Positions 1 to 5,414 of a stretch of DNA of 11,280 nucleotides are shown one piece after another (position 1 is the first letter of the stretch; each line of letters starts with the position of its first letter). The DNA is from an uncultured Lachnospiraceae bacterium (lineage in GTDB: Bacteria > Bacillota > Clostridia > Lachnospirales > Lachnospiraceae): contig CANRJU010000069.1 of assembly GCA_947631075.1 (NCBI GenBank), positions 1 through 11,280 on the forward strand, written 5' to 3'. The notes beneath the pieces were generated by a model, which ran no database searches, had not been told where the DNA came from, and was given only the letters and a program-made list of their open reading frames with translations. The translations under genes and the position numbers were made by a program.

Positions 1-205
1 CCCTGGTCTTCGTGTAGAGCTCGTACTGCGTCGCCTTCGGCGGCGCATTTTTCTTGTTAAAATCTGCCGCATCCAGCTGTGAAAACACAAGGCTTGTATT
101 CAGCGAAATGAGCAGGATAGAAACCGCAAATCCTACGATAAAAAATACGGCTGTCACCTTGGACGTGCGGATCCGCTGAATGGTCTGTGATATTATATTT
201 GTCAT
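1..205 (-). CDS. ABC transporter permease, N-terminal part (runs off window)
   Basis: Only the first 68 codons are inside the window; the reading frame is open to base 1. The start ATG (203-205) has a GGGAGG ribosome binding site about 6 nt upstream. The protein opens with a short basic stretch (residues 8-16, QTIQRIRTSK) followed by one strongly hydrophobic segment at about residues 17-35 (TAVFFIVGFAVSILLISLN) and then a polar extracytoplasmic stretch. This layout is typical of the first helix of MacB/FtsX-type permeases, which export peptides or sense antimicrobial peptides in Firmicutes. The family call rests on this short N-terminus and on the upstream OmpR-type direct repeats, which often control such transporters. 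A histidine kinase or other membrane protein cannot be excluded. Confidence 0.55.
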   Translation of the reverse strand, partial: MTNIISQTIQRIRTSKVTAVFFIVGFAVSILLISLNTSLVFSQLDAADFNKKNAPPKATQYELYTKTR

Positions 206-228
206 GATATTCCTCCCTTCCAGAGCGT

Positions 229-294
229 TTACTCGACGGCGTCGATGAGAAAAAACTGTAAATACAGTTTGCGTAGCAGTTTCTCATCTGCCAT
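229..294 (-). CDS. possible 21-aa leader peptide ORF upstream of the ABC permease
   Basis: An ATG (292-294) opens a 21-codon frame ending in TAA at 229-231, 23 nt before the permease start. The peptide begins MADEKLLRKLYLQ and ends FFLIDAVE. The ribosome binding site is poor (GAAAGAG, about 7 nt upstream). The ORF lies downstream of the predicted promoter, so it would be in the same mRNA as the permease, and its coding sequence contains alternative hairpins. It could be a regulatory leader peptide, a small protein, or chance. Confidence 0.3.
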   Translation of the reverse strand: MADEKLLRKLYLQFFLIDAVE

Positions 295-332
295 CAAAAA
301 ACTCTTTCAAGCCCGGCCTTGCTTGTAGGACT

Positions 333-376
333 ATCATATCACTGTAAGGTGACTGTCCGGTGACAGCCAGGTGACA
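333..376 (-). promoter_or_regulatory. activator-type promoter with three 11-bp direct repeats (OmpR-family site)
   Basis: On the minus strand three contiguous 11-bp units, TGTCACCTGGC, TGTCACCGGAC and AGTCACCTTAC, occupy 376-344. A TATGAT -10 box follows at 338-333, but no good -35 lies 17 bp upstream of it. Tandem 10-11 bp direct repeats covering a weak -35 are the usual binding pattern of OmpR/PhoB-family response regulators, one protomer per helical turn. The site should drive the ABC permease operon. The cognate regulator is not in the window. Confidence 0.6.
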
Positions 377-392
377 ATTTTGTAAGGTTGGG

Positions 393-432
393 GAAAAATT
401 AAAACGGACAGGGCGGTGAATCCGCTCTGTCC
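393..432 (-). terminator. Rho-independent terminator of the MmcQ-MGMT gene
   Basis: An 11-bp stem (406-416 with 422-432; GGACAGAGCGG against CCGCCCTGTCC with one G-U pair) and a 5-nt loop are followed on the minus strand by GTTTTAATTTTT. It lies 62 nt past the stop codon of the gene at 495-1241 and separates that gene from the ABC permease. Confidence 0.85.
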
Positions 433-494
433 ATGCTGATCTGCTGTTTATGGTTTTTGAAATTTTCTTTCTTTCCCAAGAATTTTCATAGGCT

Positions 495-1241
495 TTAATC
501 CTCTATCAACTCATGTTCTACCAGTTTCGCCCGACCTGATTCAATGTCAGTTATGACCTTTTCCAAATATTTCATGTTACTTTCTGAATAGAATGGATCG
601 GCAGAAATTTCAAGCAGTTTTTCTGCCTGATATTTTCCCAGATCGACCTTATCCCCAATCACTTCCACGCCCTCCGCTTCGAGCAGTCCCGCCTGCACCC
701 CGGCGCCCCCGAACGCAAACGCGCCAGCCAGCTCCCCCTTCGCGTTCACCACGCGGTGACAGGGAATGTTTCCCGGATCCGGATTTTTGTGCAGGGCGTT
801 CCCCACCGCCCGCGCCATCTTTTTATTTCCGGCCGCCTCGGCCACCTGCGCGTAGGTCGCGACCCGGCCGCGCGGAATCCGCTTTACCGCCTCATAAATC
901 CTCTTTGACGGGCTGTCCGATATCAGATCGTAACTCTCCGCAATCATCATCTCCACGTCCCGGTCCGGCACGCTTCCGTCCAGAATAATCGTATTCCAGT
1001 GCTCTTTATTCAGATGATATCCGGGAATAACCGAAGCGTACACATCCCGCCAGAAAAACGCCCGCTCCGGATCCACTTTTACATTGAGATTGATATATCC
1101 GTCCTTTTCATATGTCCACAAAAACGCTTTTTTATTGGCTCTGTACCGGACTAGCTGCCAGTTCGTATCCCGAAACGGCGCATCCTGATAAGTGTCCGGG
1201 AATGACAGTCCATATTTTAACGCCTGCTCTCTTGTCATCAT
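495..1241 (-). CDS. MmcQ/YjbR domain fused to O6-methylguanine-DNA methyltransferase (MGMT)
   Basis: The 248-aa protein joins two DNA-damage-related domains. Residues 1-107 match the MmcQ/YjbR (DUF419) DNA-binding-like family (LSFPDTYQDAPF, INLNVKVDPERA, YHLNKEHW). Residues 111-195 are the MGMT active-site domain: the helix-turn-helix entry RGRVATYAQVA (125-134), the arginine finger region RAVGNAL (R145) and the acceptor motif IPCHRVV, with C161 as the alkyl acceptor. With this cysteine the protein should transfer alkyl groups from O6-alkylguanine to itself, unlike the alkyltransferase-like proteins that lack it. A tail of about 45 residues has no clear assignment. The start at 1241 is chosen because AAAGGAGAGAGG lies just upstream; an earlier in-frame ATG at 1352 lies inside the promoter transcript and has no such site. 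The gene is divergent from lexA. Confidence 0.88.
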   Translation of the reverse strand: MMTREQALKYGLSFPDTYQDAPFRDTNWQLVRYRANKKAFLWTYEKDGYINLNVKVDPERAFFWRDVYASVIPGYHLNKEHWNTIILDGSVPDRDVEMMIAESYDLISDSPSKRIYEAVKRIPRGRVATYAQVAEAAGNKKMARAVGNALHKNPDPGNIPCHRVVNAKGELAGAFAFGGAGVQAGLLEAEGVEVIGDKVDLGKYQAEKLLEISADPFYSESNMKYLEKVITDIESGRAKLVEHELIED

Positions 1242-1370
1242 CGTGCCCTCTCTCCTTTGTAAAAAAATATATACAACATTTGCAAATATAAAGATGTCTG
1301 GGGCACAAAAAATATCTTGCCCCACGATATCACGGATTCTTTCGCACATCACACAATCGAATACCTCTAT

Positions 1371-1399
1371 ATTTTAACAACCGAAAATGTATCTGTCAA
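1371..1399 (-). promoter_or_regulatory. sigma-A promoter of the MmcQ-MGMT gene
   Basis: On the minus strand TTGACA (1399-1394), a 17-bp spacer and TAAAAT (1376-1371) form a near-consensus promoter. Transcription would start near 1364, giving a leader of about 120 nt before the ATG at 1241. The -35 lies 17 bp from the nearest LexA-like dyad. Confidence 0.75.
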
Positions 1400-1415
1400 T
1401 TCATTCCAAAAAACA

Positions 1416-1444
1416 GAACATTTGTTTGACAAAAACATTTGTTT
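1416..1444. promoter_or_regulatory. two LexA (SOS) box-like dyads
   Basis: GAACATTTGTTT (1416-1427) and AAACATTTGTTT (1433-1444) are two copies of one motif exactly 17 bp apart. They resemble the Gram-positive SOS box GAAC-N4-GTTC: the first has one perfect half site, the second is a perfect AAACA-TT-TGTTT palindrome. The first overlaps the lexA -35 and the second fills the spacer, so a bound repressor would block lexA transcription, consistent with LexA autoregulation. Confidence 0.65.
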
Positions 1445-1454
1445 GTGTTATGAT
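1426..1454 (+). promoter_or_regulatory. sigma-A promoter of lexA
   Basis: A perfect TTGACA (1426-1431), a 17-bp spacer and TATGAT (1449-1454) lie 35 bp before the lexA start. The promoter overlaps both LexA-like dyads. The ribosome binding site AAGGAGGA (1473-1480) follows. Confidence 0.85.
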
Positions 1455-1489
1455 TTATTTACATACATAAGCAAGGAGGACTCGCTGTT

Positions 1490-2104
1490 ATGGGAAATGG
1501 ACGCATATCGAAAAAACAGGCAGAGATTTTAACATATATCAAAGATCAAATTTTAGAGAAGGGGTATCCCCCCGCTGTCCGGGAGATCTGTGACGCTGTG
1601 AACCTGAGATCCACATCCTCTGTGCACTCCCACTTGGAGACGCTGGAGAAGAACGGCTATATCCGTCGGGACCCTACCAAGCCGAGAGCCATTGAGATTG
1701 TCGATGACGAGTTCAACATGACACGCCGTGAGCTTCGCAACATTCCCATGATTGGACAAGTGGCAGCCGGGCAGCCGATTTTTGCTGAGCAGAACATCTC
1801 CGGGTATTTTCCGCTTCTGTCCGACGAGCTTCCGGCCGGTGACCTCTTTATGCTCGATGTGCGGGGAGACAGCATGATTAACGTGGGCATTTACGATCGG
1901 GACAAGATTATCGTACAGCAGACGCCCACCGCGAATAACGGCGACATCGTCGTCGCGCTGGTAGACGACTCCGCCACGGTCAAGACTTATTACAAGGAAG
2001 ATGGCCGCTACCGCCTCCAGCCGGAGAATGACTCCATGGATCCCATCTATGTAGACGAAGTCATGATTCTCGGCAAGGTCGTCGGACTGTTCCGTCTGAT
2101 GTAG
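1490..2104 (+). CDS. lexA: LexA, SOS regulon repressor/autoprotease
   Basis: The 204-aa length is normal for LexA. Residues 1-65 form the winged helix-turn-helix (KKQAEILTYIKDQI, then GYPPAVREICDAVNLRSTSS and HLETLEKNGYIRRD) that reads SOS boxes. The latent S24 peptidase domain follows. The self-cleavage site is the Ala93-Gly94 bond in GQVAAGQP, the nucleophile is Ser128 in RGDSM and the general base is Lys165 in ATVKTY. All are intact, so RecA-stimulated cleavage should work. AAGGAGGA about 9 nt before the ATG supports the start. The gene is monocistronic: it has its own promoter with LexA-like dyads and a strong terminator. It stands next to a divergent DNA repair gene. Confidence 0.97.
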   Translation: MGNGRISKKQAEILTYIKDQILEKGYPPAVREICDAVNLRSTSSVHSHLETLEKNGYIRRDPTKPRAIEIVDDEFNMTRRELRNIPMIGQVAAGQPIFAEQNISGYFPLLSDELPAGDLFMLDVRGDSMINVGIYDRDKIIVQQTPTANNGDIVVALVDDSATVKTYYKEDGRYRLQPENDSMDPIYVDEVMILGKVVGLFRLM

Positions 2105-2138
2105 AAGTTCGTTTTATGTAGGATTTATTTGGAAAGTT

Positions 2139-2182
2139 TCTGCCGCTTATCGAAGTGAAATTCGTTAAGCGGCAGTTTTATA
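2139..2182 (+). terminator. Rho-independent terminator of lexA
   Basis: CTGCCGCTTA (2140-2149) pairs perfectly with TAAGCGGCAG (2166-2175). The stem is extended inside by CGAA/TTCG after one mismatch, leaving a GTGAAA loop. TTTTA follows on the plus strand. No U-tract follows in the other orientation, so it is not an obvious terminator for the convergent ATPase gene. Confidence 0.85.
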
Positions 2183-2198
2183 GTTATTTTTATGATTT

Positions 2199-2384
2199 TT
2201 TACATGTGACCGTAATCATTAACTATCACAGCTGCCTTATCGGCTACTTCCATAATATCAATCATATGAAATCTTCACTTTCTCAATAGATTTTAAAAAA
2301 TTCTCTGCATCCAAATAGAGATTTTCTAATATGGGAATTAGATCAATAGTTGATCGTTTGTTAAAATTGCTTCATTTTCCATAT
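2199..2384 (-). pseudogene. decayed second copy of the small ORF found upstream of the ATPase
   Basis: On the minus strand this segment can be read, without a start codon, as IDLIPILENLYLDAENFLKSI, the same peptide as the middle of the small ORF at 4063-4191. On one side the frame hits a TGA upstream (about 2376-2374). On the other side the sequence diverges with small gaps relative to the intact copy. A possible 21-codon ORF (2265-2200, starting MIDIMEVADKAAV) follows with no good ribosome binding site. Apart from this and the lexA terminator, the 2105-2469 gap shows no gene. No companion ATPase gene remains downstream of this copy. Confidence 0.6.
2285..2348. repeat. 64-bp direct repeat, copy 1
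   Basis: This segment matches 4087-4150 at 63 of 64 positions (the mismatch is A2300 against G4102). Flanking sequence on both sides is unrelated or gapped. The copies are 1802 bp apart and bracket the ATPase gene. The repeat is part of a small ORF, not a recognised insertion-sequence end. Confidence 0.95.
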
Positions 2385-2469
2385 GTCAATATTCATGAAT
2401 TTTTATTTTCTACAAGAAAACCATAGAAGAATATGTCAAATCATATCATCGCTATCGCAAGATTCTTTA

Positions 2470-4056
2470 CTACAATTCAACATGCTCCACCTCGTATTTT
2501 TCAATTTTACAAGTGTGCTTCCCGCTCTTGCTATCATAATTGATTCCCACCAAAAGGATTTCTCCGCCATATTCTCTAAGAGCCAGCGGATAGTCCTGGC
2601 GTTTGATTTGACGGATTGCCCCCTCGTCTGACTGATTCCATTTCAGTTCAATTACCAGAACCGGCATTGAGGAAGCCCTTTTGGGAAAAAATACAACATC
2701 TGCATAGCCGTGTCCAGAGGGCAGTTCCTCAATTTTGATAAAATAATCGGCACAACTGATGTAGGCAAAACGGATAACGCTTCTTAGTGCCTGCTCATTA
2801 TTGTAAAAAAGCGGTGCAGTCCCCGCCTTGTGAGCTTCCTCAATGGCAGAGGCAACTGCTTCCTCGTCCATTTCTAACGTCTGTTTCAACAGGCGGTCCG
2901 AATTTTGAATCAGCTTCGCGACCTCCTTATGCCTGCCGCCATTTACAGCACGGATAAACTCCTGTTTTACTTCCTCGTTGGGAATAAATACGGTTCTATC
3001 TTCCGTGCAATACGACAGATAGCCCAAGTGCACTAAAAGCGTCAAGACATCATCCCGCCCCATAGGGCTGGTCAGATCATTCTGAAATGTGGCAATATCA
3101 ATTTTTTGATGCGCCCCGCCTAGCATCTGGACAATCGATTCCTTTAATCCGTCCTCGTCCAGATCAATATACAGACGCAGGGATTCATAGGTTTCCGTCT
3201 GCGTCCAGTAATTTCCCAGTCGTCCCCGGGAAATGGCATCCATCACGGACTTGGGGCTGTAAATGTGAACATCGTCCCCGAGAATATAGCCGTCGTACCA
3301 TTCCCGCACGGTTTCAAAATCCAGCCGGGAATCCTCGCATAATCGGCGCACTTCCTCCTCGGTAAAGCCGACATATTTTTCCAACGGCTCGGGCTGCAGC
3401 ATCGTATATTCAAAAAAATCCGTCATGGCCGATTGCGTTCCATATTTTTTGATGGGCAAAATTCCCGTCATATAGGCGCCCTCGATTACTACGTCCGTCA
3501 GGCTGCTTTTAAAGAGCCCGCGCAACAGCCGAATGTAATCCTCCTGCAGTTGAGTATCCTGCTTTGCCTCTCGAAACAGGGCGTCCCATTCGTCGATAAT
3601 AATAATAAATTTGTTCCCGGTATCTTCTGTCACATGAAACAGCATATCCAGAAGCGTGTCCGCCGGTTTCGTTCCTGGATATGCGGCCTGTATTTCTTCC
3701 GTAACTTTTTTCTCTATATCGGAGACCACATCTTTTATATTGCCAGCGCTGGCAATAAACAACGTAATATCCAGATAAATCACATCGTACTTGTTTAAAT
3801 ATTTCTGGTAAGAGGGATTGTTTGCAATTTCAAGGCCGGAAAACAGGTGGTCCGAATGACAGCTTTTATCATAATAAGCACACAGCATTTTAGCCGCATA
3901 GGACTTGCCAAACCGCCGGGGCCTGCTGACACATGTCAACTTCTGCATTGTCCCCAGAGTTTTGTTCACGAATGAAATCAAGCCGGTTTTATCAATATAG
4001 GTTCCTTTGCGAATAGCTGTAAAGCCCGCATTGCCGATGCCCAGATATTTTCCCAT
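2470..4056 (-). CDS. AAA-ATPase-like protein with C-terminal PD-(D/E)XK nuclease domain
   Basis: The 528-aa protein has the layout of the AAA-ATPase-like/DUF1703 family that is present in many copies in gut Bacteroides and clostridia. The N-terminus has the family signature around GFTAIRKGTYIDKTGL. The Walker A-like loop is SRPRRFGKS (44-52), Walker B is FIIIIDEWDALF (150-161, D155 and E156), and MTGILPIKK (196-204) follows in a sensor-like position. Residues 230-400 are the family's helical middle. The C-terminal nuclease-like fold keeps GYADVVFFP (D453) and VLVIELKW (E470, K472), the D...ExK arrangement of PD-(D/E)XK enzymes. Function is unproven; nucleic acid processing, mobility or defence have all been proposed for such proteins. 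AAGGAG lies about 9 nt before the ATG, inside the end of the small upstream ORF, which suggests translational coupling. It is convergent with lexA. Confidence 0.88.
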   Translation of the reverse strand: MGKYLGIGNAGFTAIRKGTYIDKTGLISFVNKTLGTMQKLTCVSRPRRFGKSYAAKMLCAYYDKSCHSDHLFSGLEIANNPSYQKYLNKYDVIYLDITLFIASAGNIKDVVSDIEKKVTEEIQAAYPGTKPADTLLDMLFHVTEDTGNKFIIIIDEWDALFREAKQDTQLQEDYIRLLRGLFKSSLTDVVIEGAYMTGILPIKKYGTQSAMTDFFEYTMLQPEPLEKYVGFTEEEVRRLCEDSRLDFETVREWYDGYILGDDVHIYSPKSVMDAISRGRLGNYWTQTETYESLRLYIDLDEDGLKESIVQMLGGAHQKIDIATFQNDLTSPMGRDDVLTLLVHLGYLSYCTEDRTVFIPNEEVKQEFIRAVNGGRHKEVAKLIQNSDRLLKQTLEMDEEAVASAIEEAHKAGTAPLFYNNEQALRSVIRFAYISCADYFIKIEELPSGHGYADVVFFPKRASSMPVLVIELKWNQSDEGAIRQIKRQDYPLALREYGGEILLVGINYDSKSGKHTCKIEKYEVEHVEL

Positions 4057-4062
4057 AAACCA

Positions 4063-4191
4063 TCACTCCTTCAGTTCTTTCCTCATAATAGATTTTAAAA
4101 AGTTCTCTGCATCCAAATAGAGATTTTCTAATATGGGAATTAGATCAATATATTCTTCCTCTTCTTTTTCGTTATGAGCATACTTTGCCAT
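4063..4191 (-). CDS. possible 42-aa acidic small protein upstream of the ATPase
   Basis: ATG at 4191 opens a 42-codon frame that stops 6 nt before the ATPase start. The peptide begins MAKYAHNEKEEEEY, continues IDLIPILENLYLDAEN and ends MRKELKE: an acidic N-terminus, a leucine-rich probable amphipathic helix and a basic end. AAGGAG precedes the ATG but is only 2 nt away, closer than usual. The stop region carries the ATPase ribosome binding site. A nearly identical core persists as a remnant on the other side of the ATPase gene. I do not recognise the family. It could be a partner or regulator of the ATPase, or a translated leader. Confidence 0.5.
   Translation of the reverse strand: MAKYAHNEKEEEEYIDLIPILENLYLDAENFLKSIMRKELKE
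4087..4150. repeat. 64-bp direct repeat, copy 2
   Basis: This is the partner of 2285-2348 with one mismatch in 64 bp. Here it lies inside the intact 42-codon ORF and encodes residues from about Y14 to I35. Confidence 0.95.
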
Positions 4192-4456
4192 AACTCCTTC
4201 CCCAATTTTTACTTTCTACAAAAAAATCGAACGACGTCTCGCTACCGAATCAAGGTTCACCTCCCGCGGCAGTCTATGCTTTAATTATCCATTTTCCCTT
4301 TCGATTGGTACCCTCTCTTTCAATCACACCTTCTTCCTGAAGTTCTTTCATATCTTTTTGTACCTGCTTCCTTGTCAAATTCAATTCTTCCATAATCTGA
4401 CGCTGCGTGATTTCGGGATTTTTAGTTAAAATCACAAGTATTTCCTTTTTCCTTTC

Positions 4457-4594
4457 AGCTCTTTTTTGATTTCCTTTTGGCTCCTTTTTGGCTCCTTTTT
4501 GGCTCTTTTTAGAATCCTTTTCAGCTCCTTTTGGCTCTTTATTGGCTCCTTTTAAGTCATTTCCGGCTCCTTTTAGTTCTATATTGGCTCCTTT
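4457..4594 (-). repeat. 21-bp/11-bp coding minisatellite (Lys-Gly-Ala heptads)
   Basis: The region encodes heptads KGANIEL, KGAGNDL, KGANKEP, KGAEKDS and later KGAKKEP and KGNQKRA. The common DNA core is AAAGGAGCC. CTCCTT on the plus strand recurs at 4525, 4546, 4567 and 4588 (exact 21-bp steps) and at 4481 and 4492 (an 11-bp step). The 11-bp subunit AAAAAGGAGCC is read in shifting frames, giving KKSQKGAKKEPKG. The strand is strongly purine-rich. Confidence 0.85.
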
Positions 4595-4648
4595 TATATC
4601 TTCAATTTCATTTAAGATTTTCTGCAGACCCTTACAATACGCTTCCAT

Positions 4649-4744
4649 TCGATCGATCATTGATGAAATGGAATTTTTTGGTTGCTCTACTATGATTCGA
4701 TCAACAATTGACGAAATGGGATTTCCCGGTTGTTCCACTATAAT
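4649..4744 (-). repeat. 48-bp coding tandem duplication
   Basis: Two 48-bp units (4697-4744 and 4649-4696) match at 37 of 48 positions and encode IIVEQPGNPISSIVDR followed by IIVEQPKNSISSMIDR. The duplication lies in the linker of the truncated regulator. Confidence 0.9.
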
Positions 4745-5041
4745 ATTCCGAGTATCATAATTTCTAGTTTTAATTGACGTGAATTTAACAGTTAAATCTT
4801 TCCCACAAAGGGTATACTCTGGAGGATTCGCACCGATAGCATCACATTCTTCCCATATTTTCTGGATACCGCGCCCCCAAGCTTCAATATATCCAGCCTT
4901 GAAAAATGTATTTGCCAAAGCTGGATTATACGGCCATGACCTGTGCATTTTCATGAGATTATCTATTGTCCAGTCTTTTGGTAAAACACAAGCATTGCTG
5001 ATATACATCGCCTGATCCTCAATACCTCCCCCTGACACCCA

Positions 5042-5398
5042 TCACTCCAGCTCTTCCCTCGCTACCTTTTTCCCGTCCCGCCAGATGCGGTCCAGATCGT
5101 AAAAAAGCCTGTCGTCCTTAGAGAACACATGAATAATCACATCGCCGTAATCCATGAGCACCCAGGTAGAATTTTTATTTCCCTCGATTCTCCGCTCCGT
5201 GTATCCGGCGCGCCCCAGCTTTTCGTCCACCAGATCAATCATGGCGCCGATCTGGTTCACGTTATTGCCGCTGGCGATGATCAGATAATCCGCGATAACT
5301 GAAATCTCGTCAATCTTCAGAATCTCAATATCCTGCCCCAGCTTTTCGTCCAGCGCGTCATAGGCGATTTTCACCATTTCTCTTGACTTGTCACTCAT
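5042..5398 (-). CDS. rsfS: RsfS ribosomal silencing factor
   Basis: The 118-aa length is normal for RsfS/Iojap. The conserved signatures are present: DEISVIADYLIIASGNN (30-46), the RIEGNKNSTWVLMDYGDVI region (70-88) and HVFSKDDRLFYDLDRIW (90-106). The protein binds uL14 on the 50S subunit and blocks joining with 30S when nutrients are short. GGAAGGG lies close before the ATG. The gene follows nadD-yqeK by 16 nt, the usual neighbourhood in Firmicutes, and is probably cotranscribed with it. Downstream, a truncated regulator frame begins 3 nt after the stop. Confidence 0.95.
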   Translation of the reverse strand: MSDKSREMVKIAYDALDEKLGQDIEILKIDEISVIADYLIIASGNNVNQIGAMIDLVDEKLGRAGYTERRIEGNKNSTWVLMDYGDVIIHVFSKDDRLFYDLDRIWRDGKKVAREELE

Positions 5399-5414
5399 AG
5401 TCCCTTCCCCTTCC

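Larger units (their letters stand above)
4274..5038 (-). pseudogene. C-terminal remnant of AlbA_2/RecG-like ATP-binding transcriptional regulator
   Basis: The frame (GTG start at 5038, 254 codons) begins in the middle of a known protein type. Residues 6-65 match the C-terminal HATPase_c_4 part of AlbA_2 (Schlafen-like, DUF4325/RecG-related) regulators, including HRSWPYNPALANTFF and AGYIEAWGRGIQKIWEEC. The N-terminal AlbA_2 domain, usually about 200 or more residues, is missing, and the sequence upstream is rsfS. Residues 195-254 form a winged helix-turn-helix (EILVILTKNPEITQRQIMEELNLTRKQVQ, split here by position: 199-227). Between them are two copies of a 16-residue repeat (99-130) and a Lys-Gly-Ala-rich heptad region (149-194). 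The rest of the frame is open and could be translated by coupling to rsfS, since GGAG lies 7-8 nt before the GTG. Its base composition is clearly A+T-richer than rsfS and nadD. A functional short protein is possible, but a 5'-truncated pseudogene is more likely. Confidence 0.75.

Noticed and set aside
57..287. 76-codon minus-strand frame overlapping the ABC permease start
   Set aside because: It runs in another frame through the permease ribosome binding site and start; the permease frame has GGGAGG and a clear membrane segment.
593..988. Plus-strand open frame of 131 codons across the MmcQ-MGMT gene
   Set aside because: It is the antisense of a well-supported gene, is Pro/Arg-rich from reversed G+C-rich codons, and has no ribosome binding site or homology pattern.
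2285..4150. The 64-bp repeats as insertion-sequence or integrase attachment sites
   Set aside because: They are direct, lie inside a coding segment, and no transposase or integrase gene is present; a duplicated small ORF explains them better.
4192..4273. Promoter for the small ORF/ATPase pair
   Set aside because: TTGATT is present on the minus strand but no acceptable -10 box is found at the right distance, so no promoter is called.
4457..4594. CRISPR-like array from the regular 21-bp spacing
   Set aside because: Units are coding heptads with no distinct spacers, far too short, and no cas genes are near.
4274..5038. Calling this frame a complete transcriptional regulator
   Set aside because: It starts inside the HATPase_c_4 region and lacks the AlbA_2 domain, so a truncated gene is the better reading.
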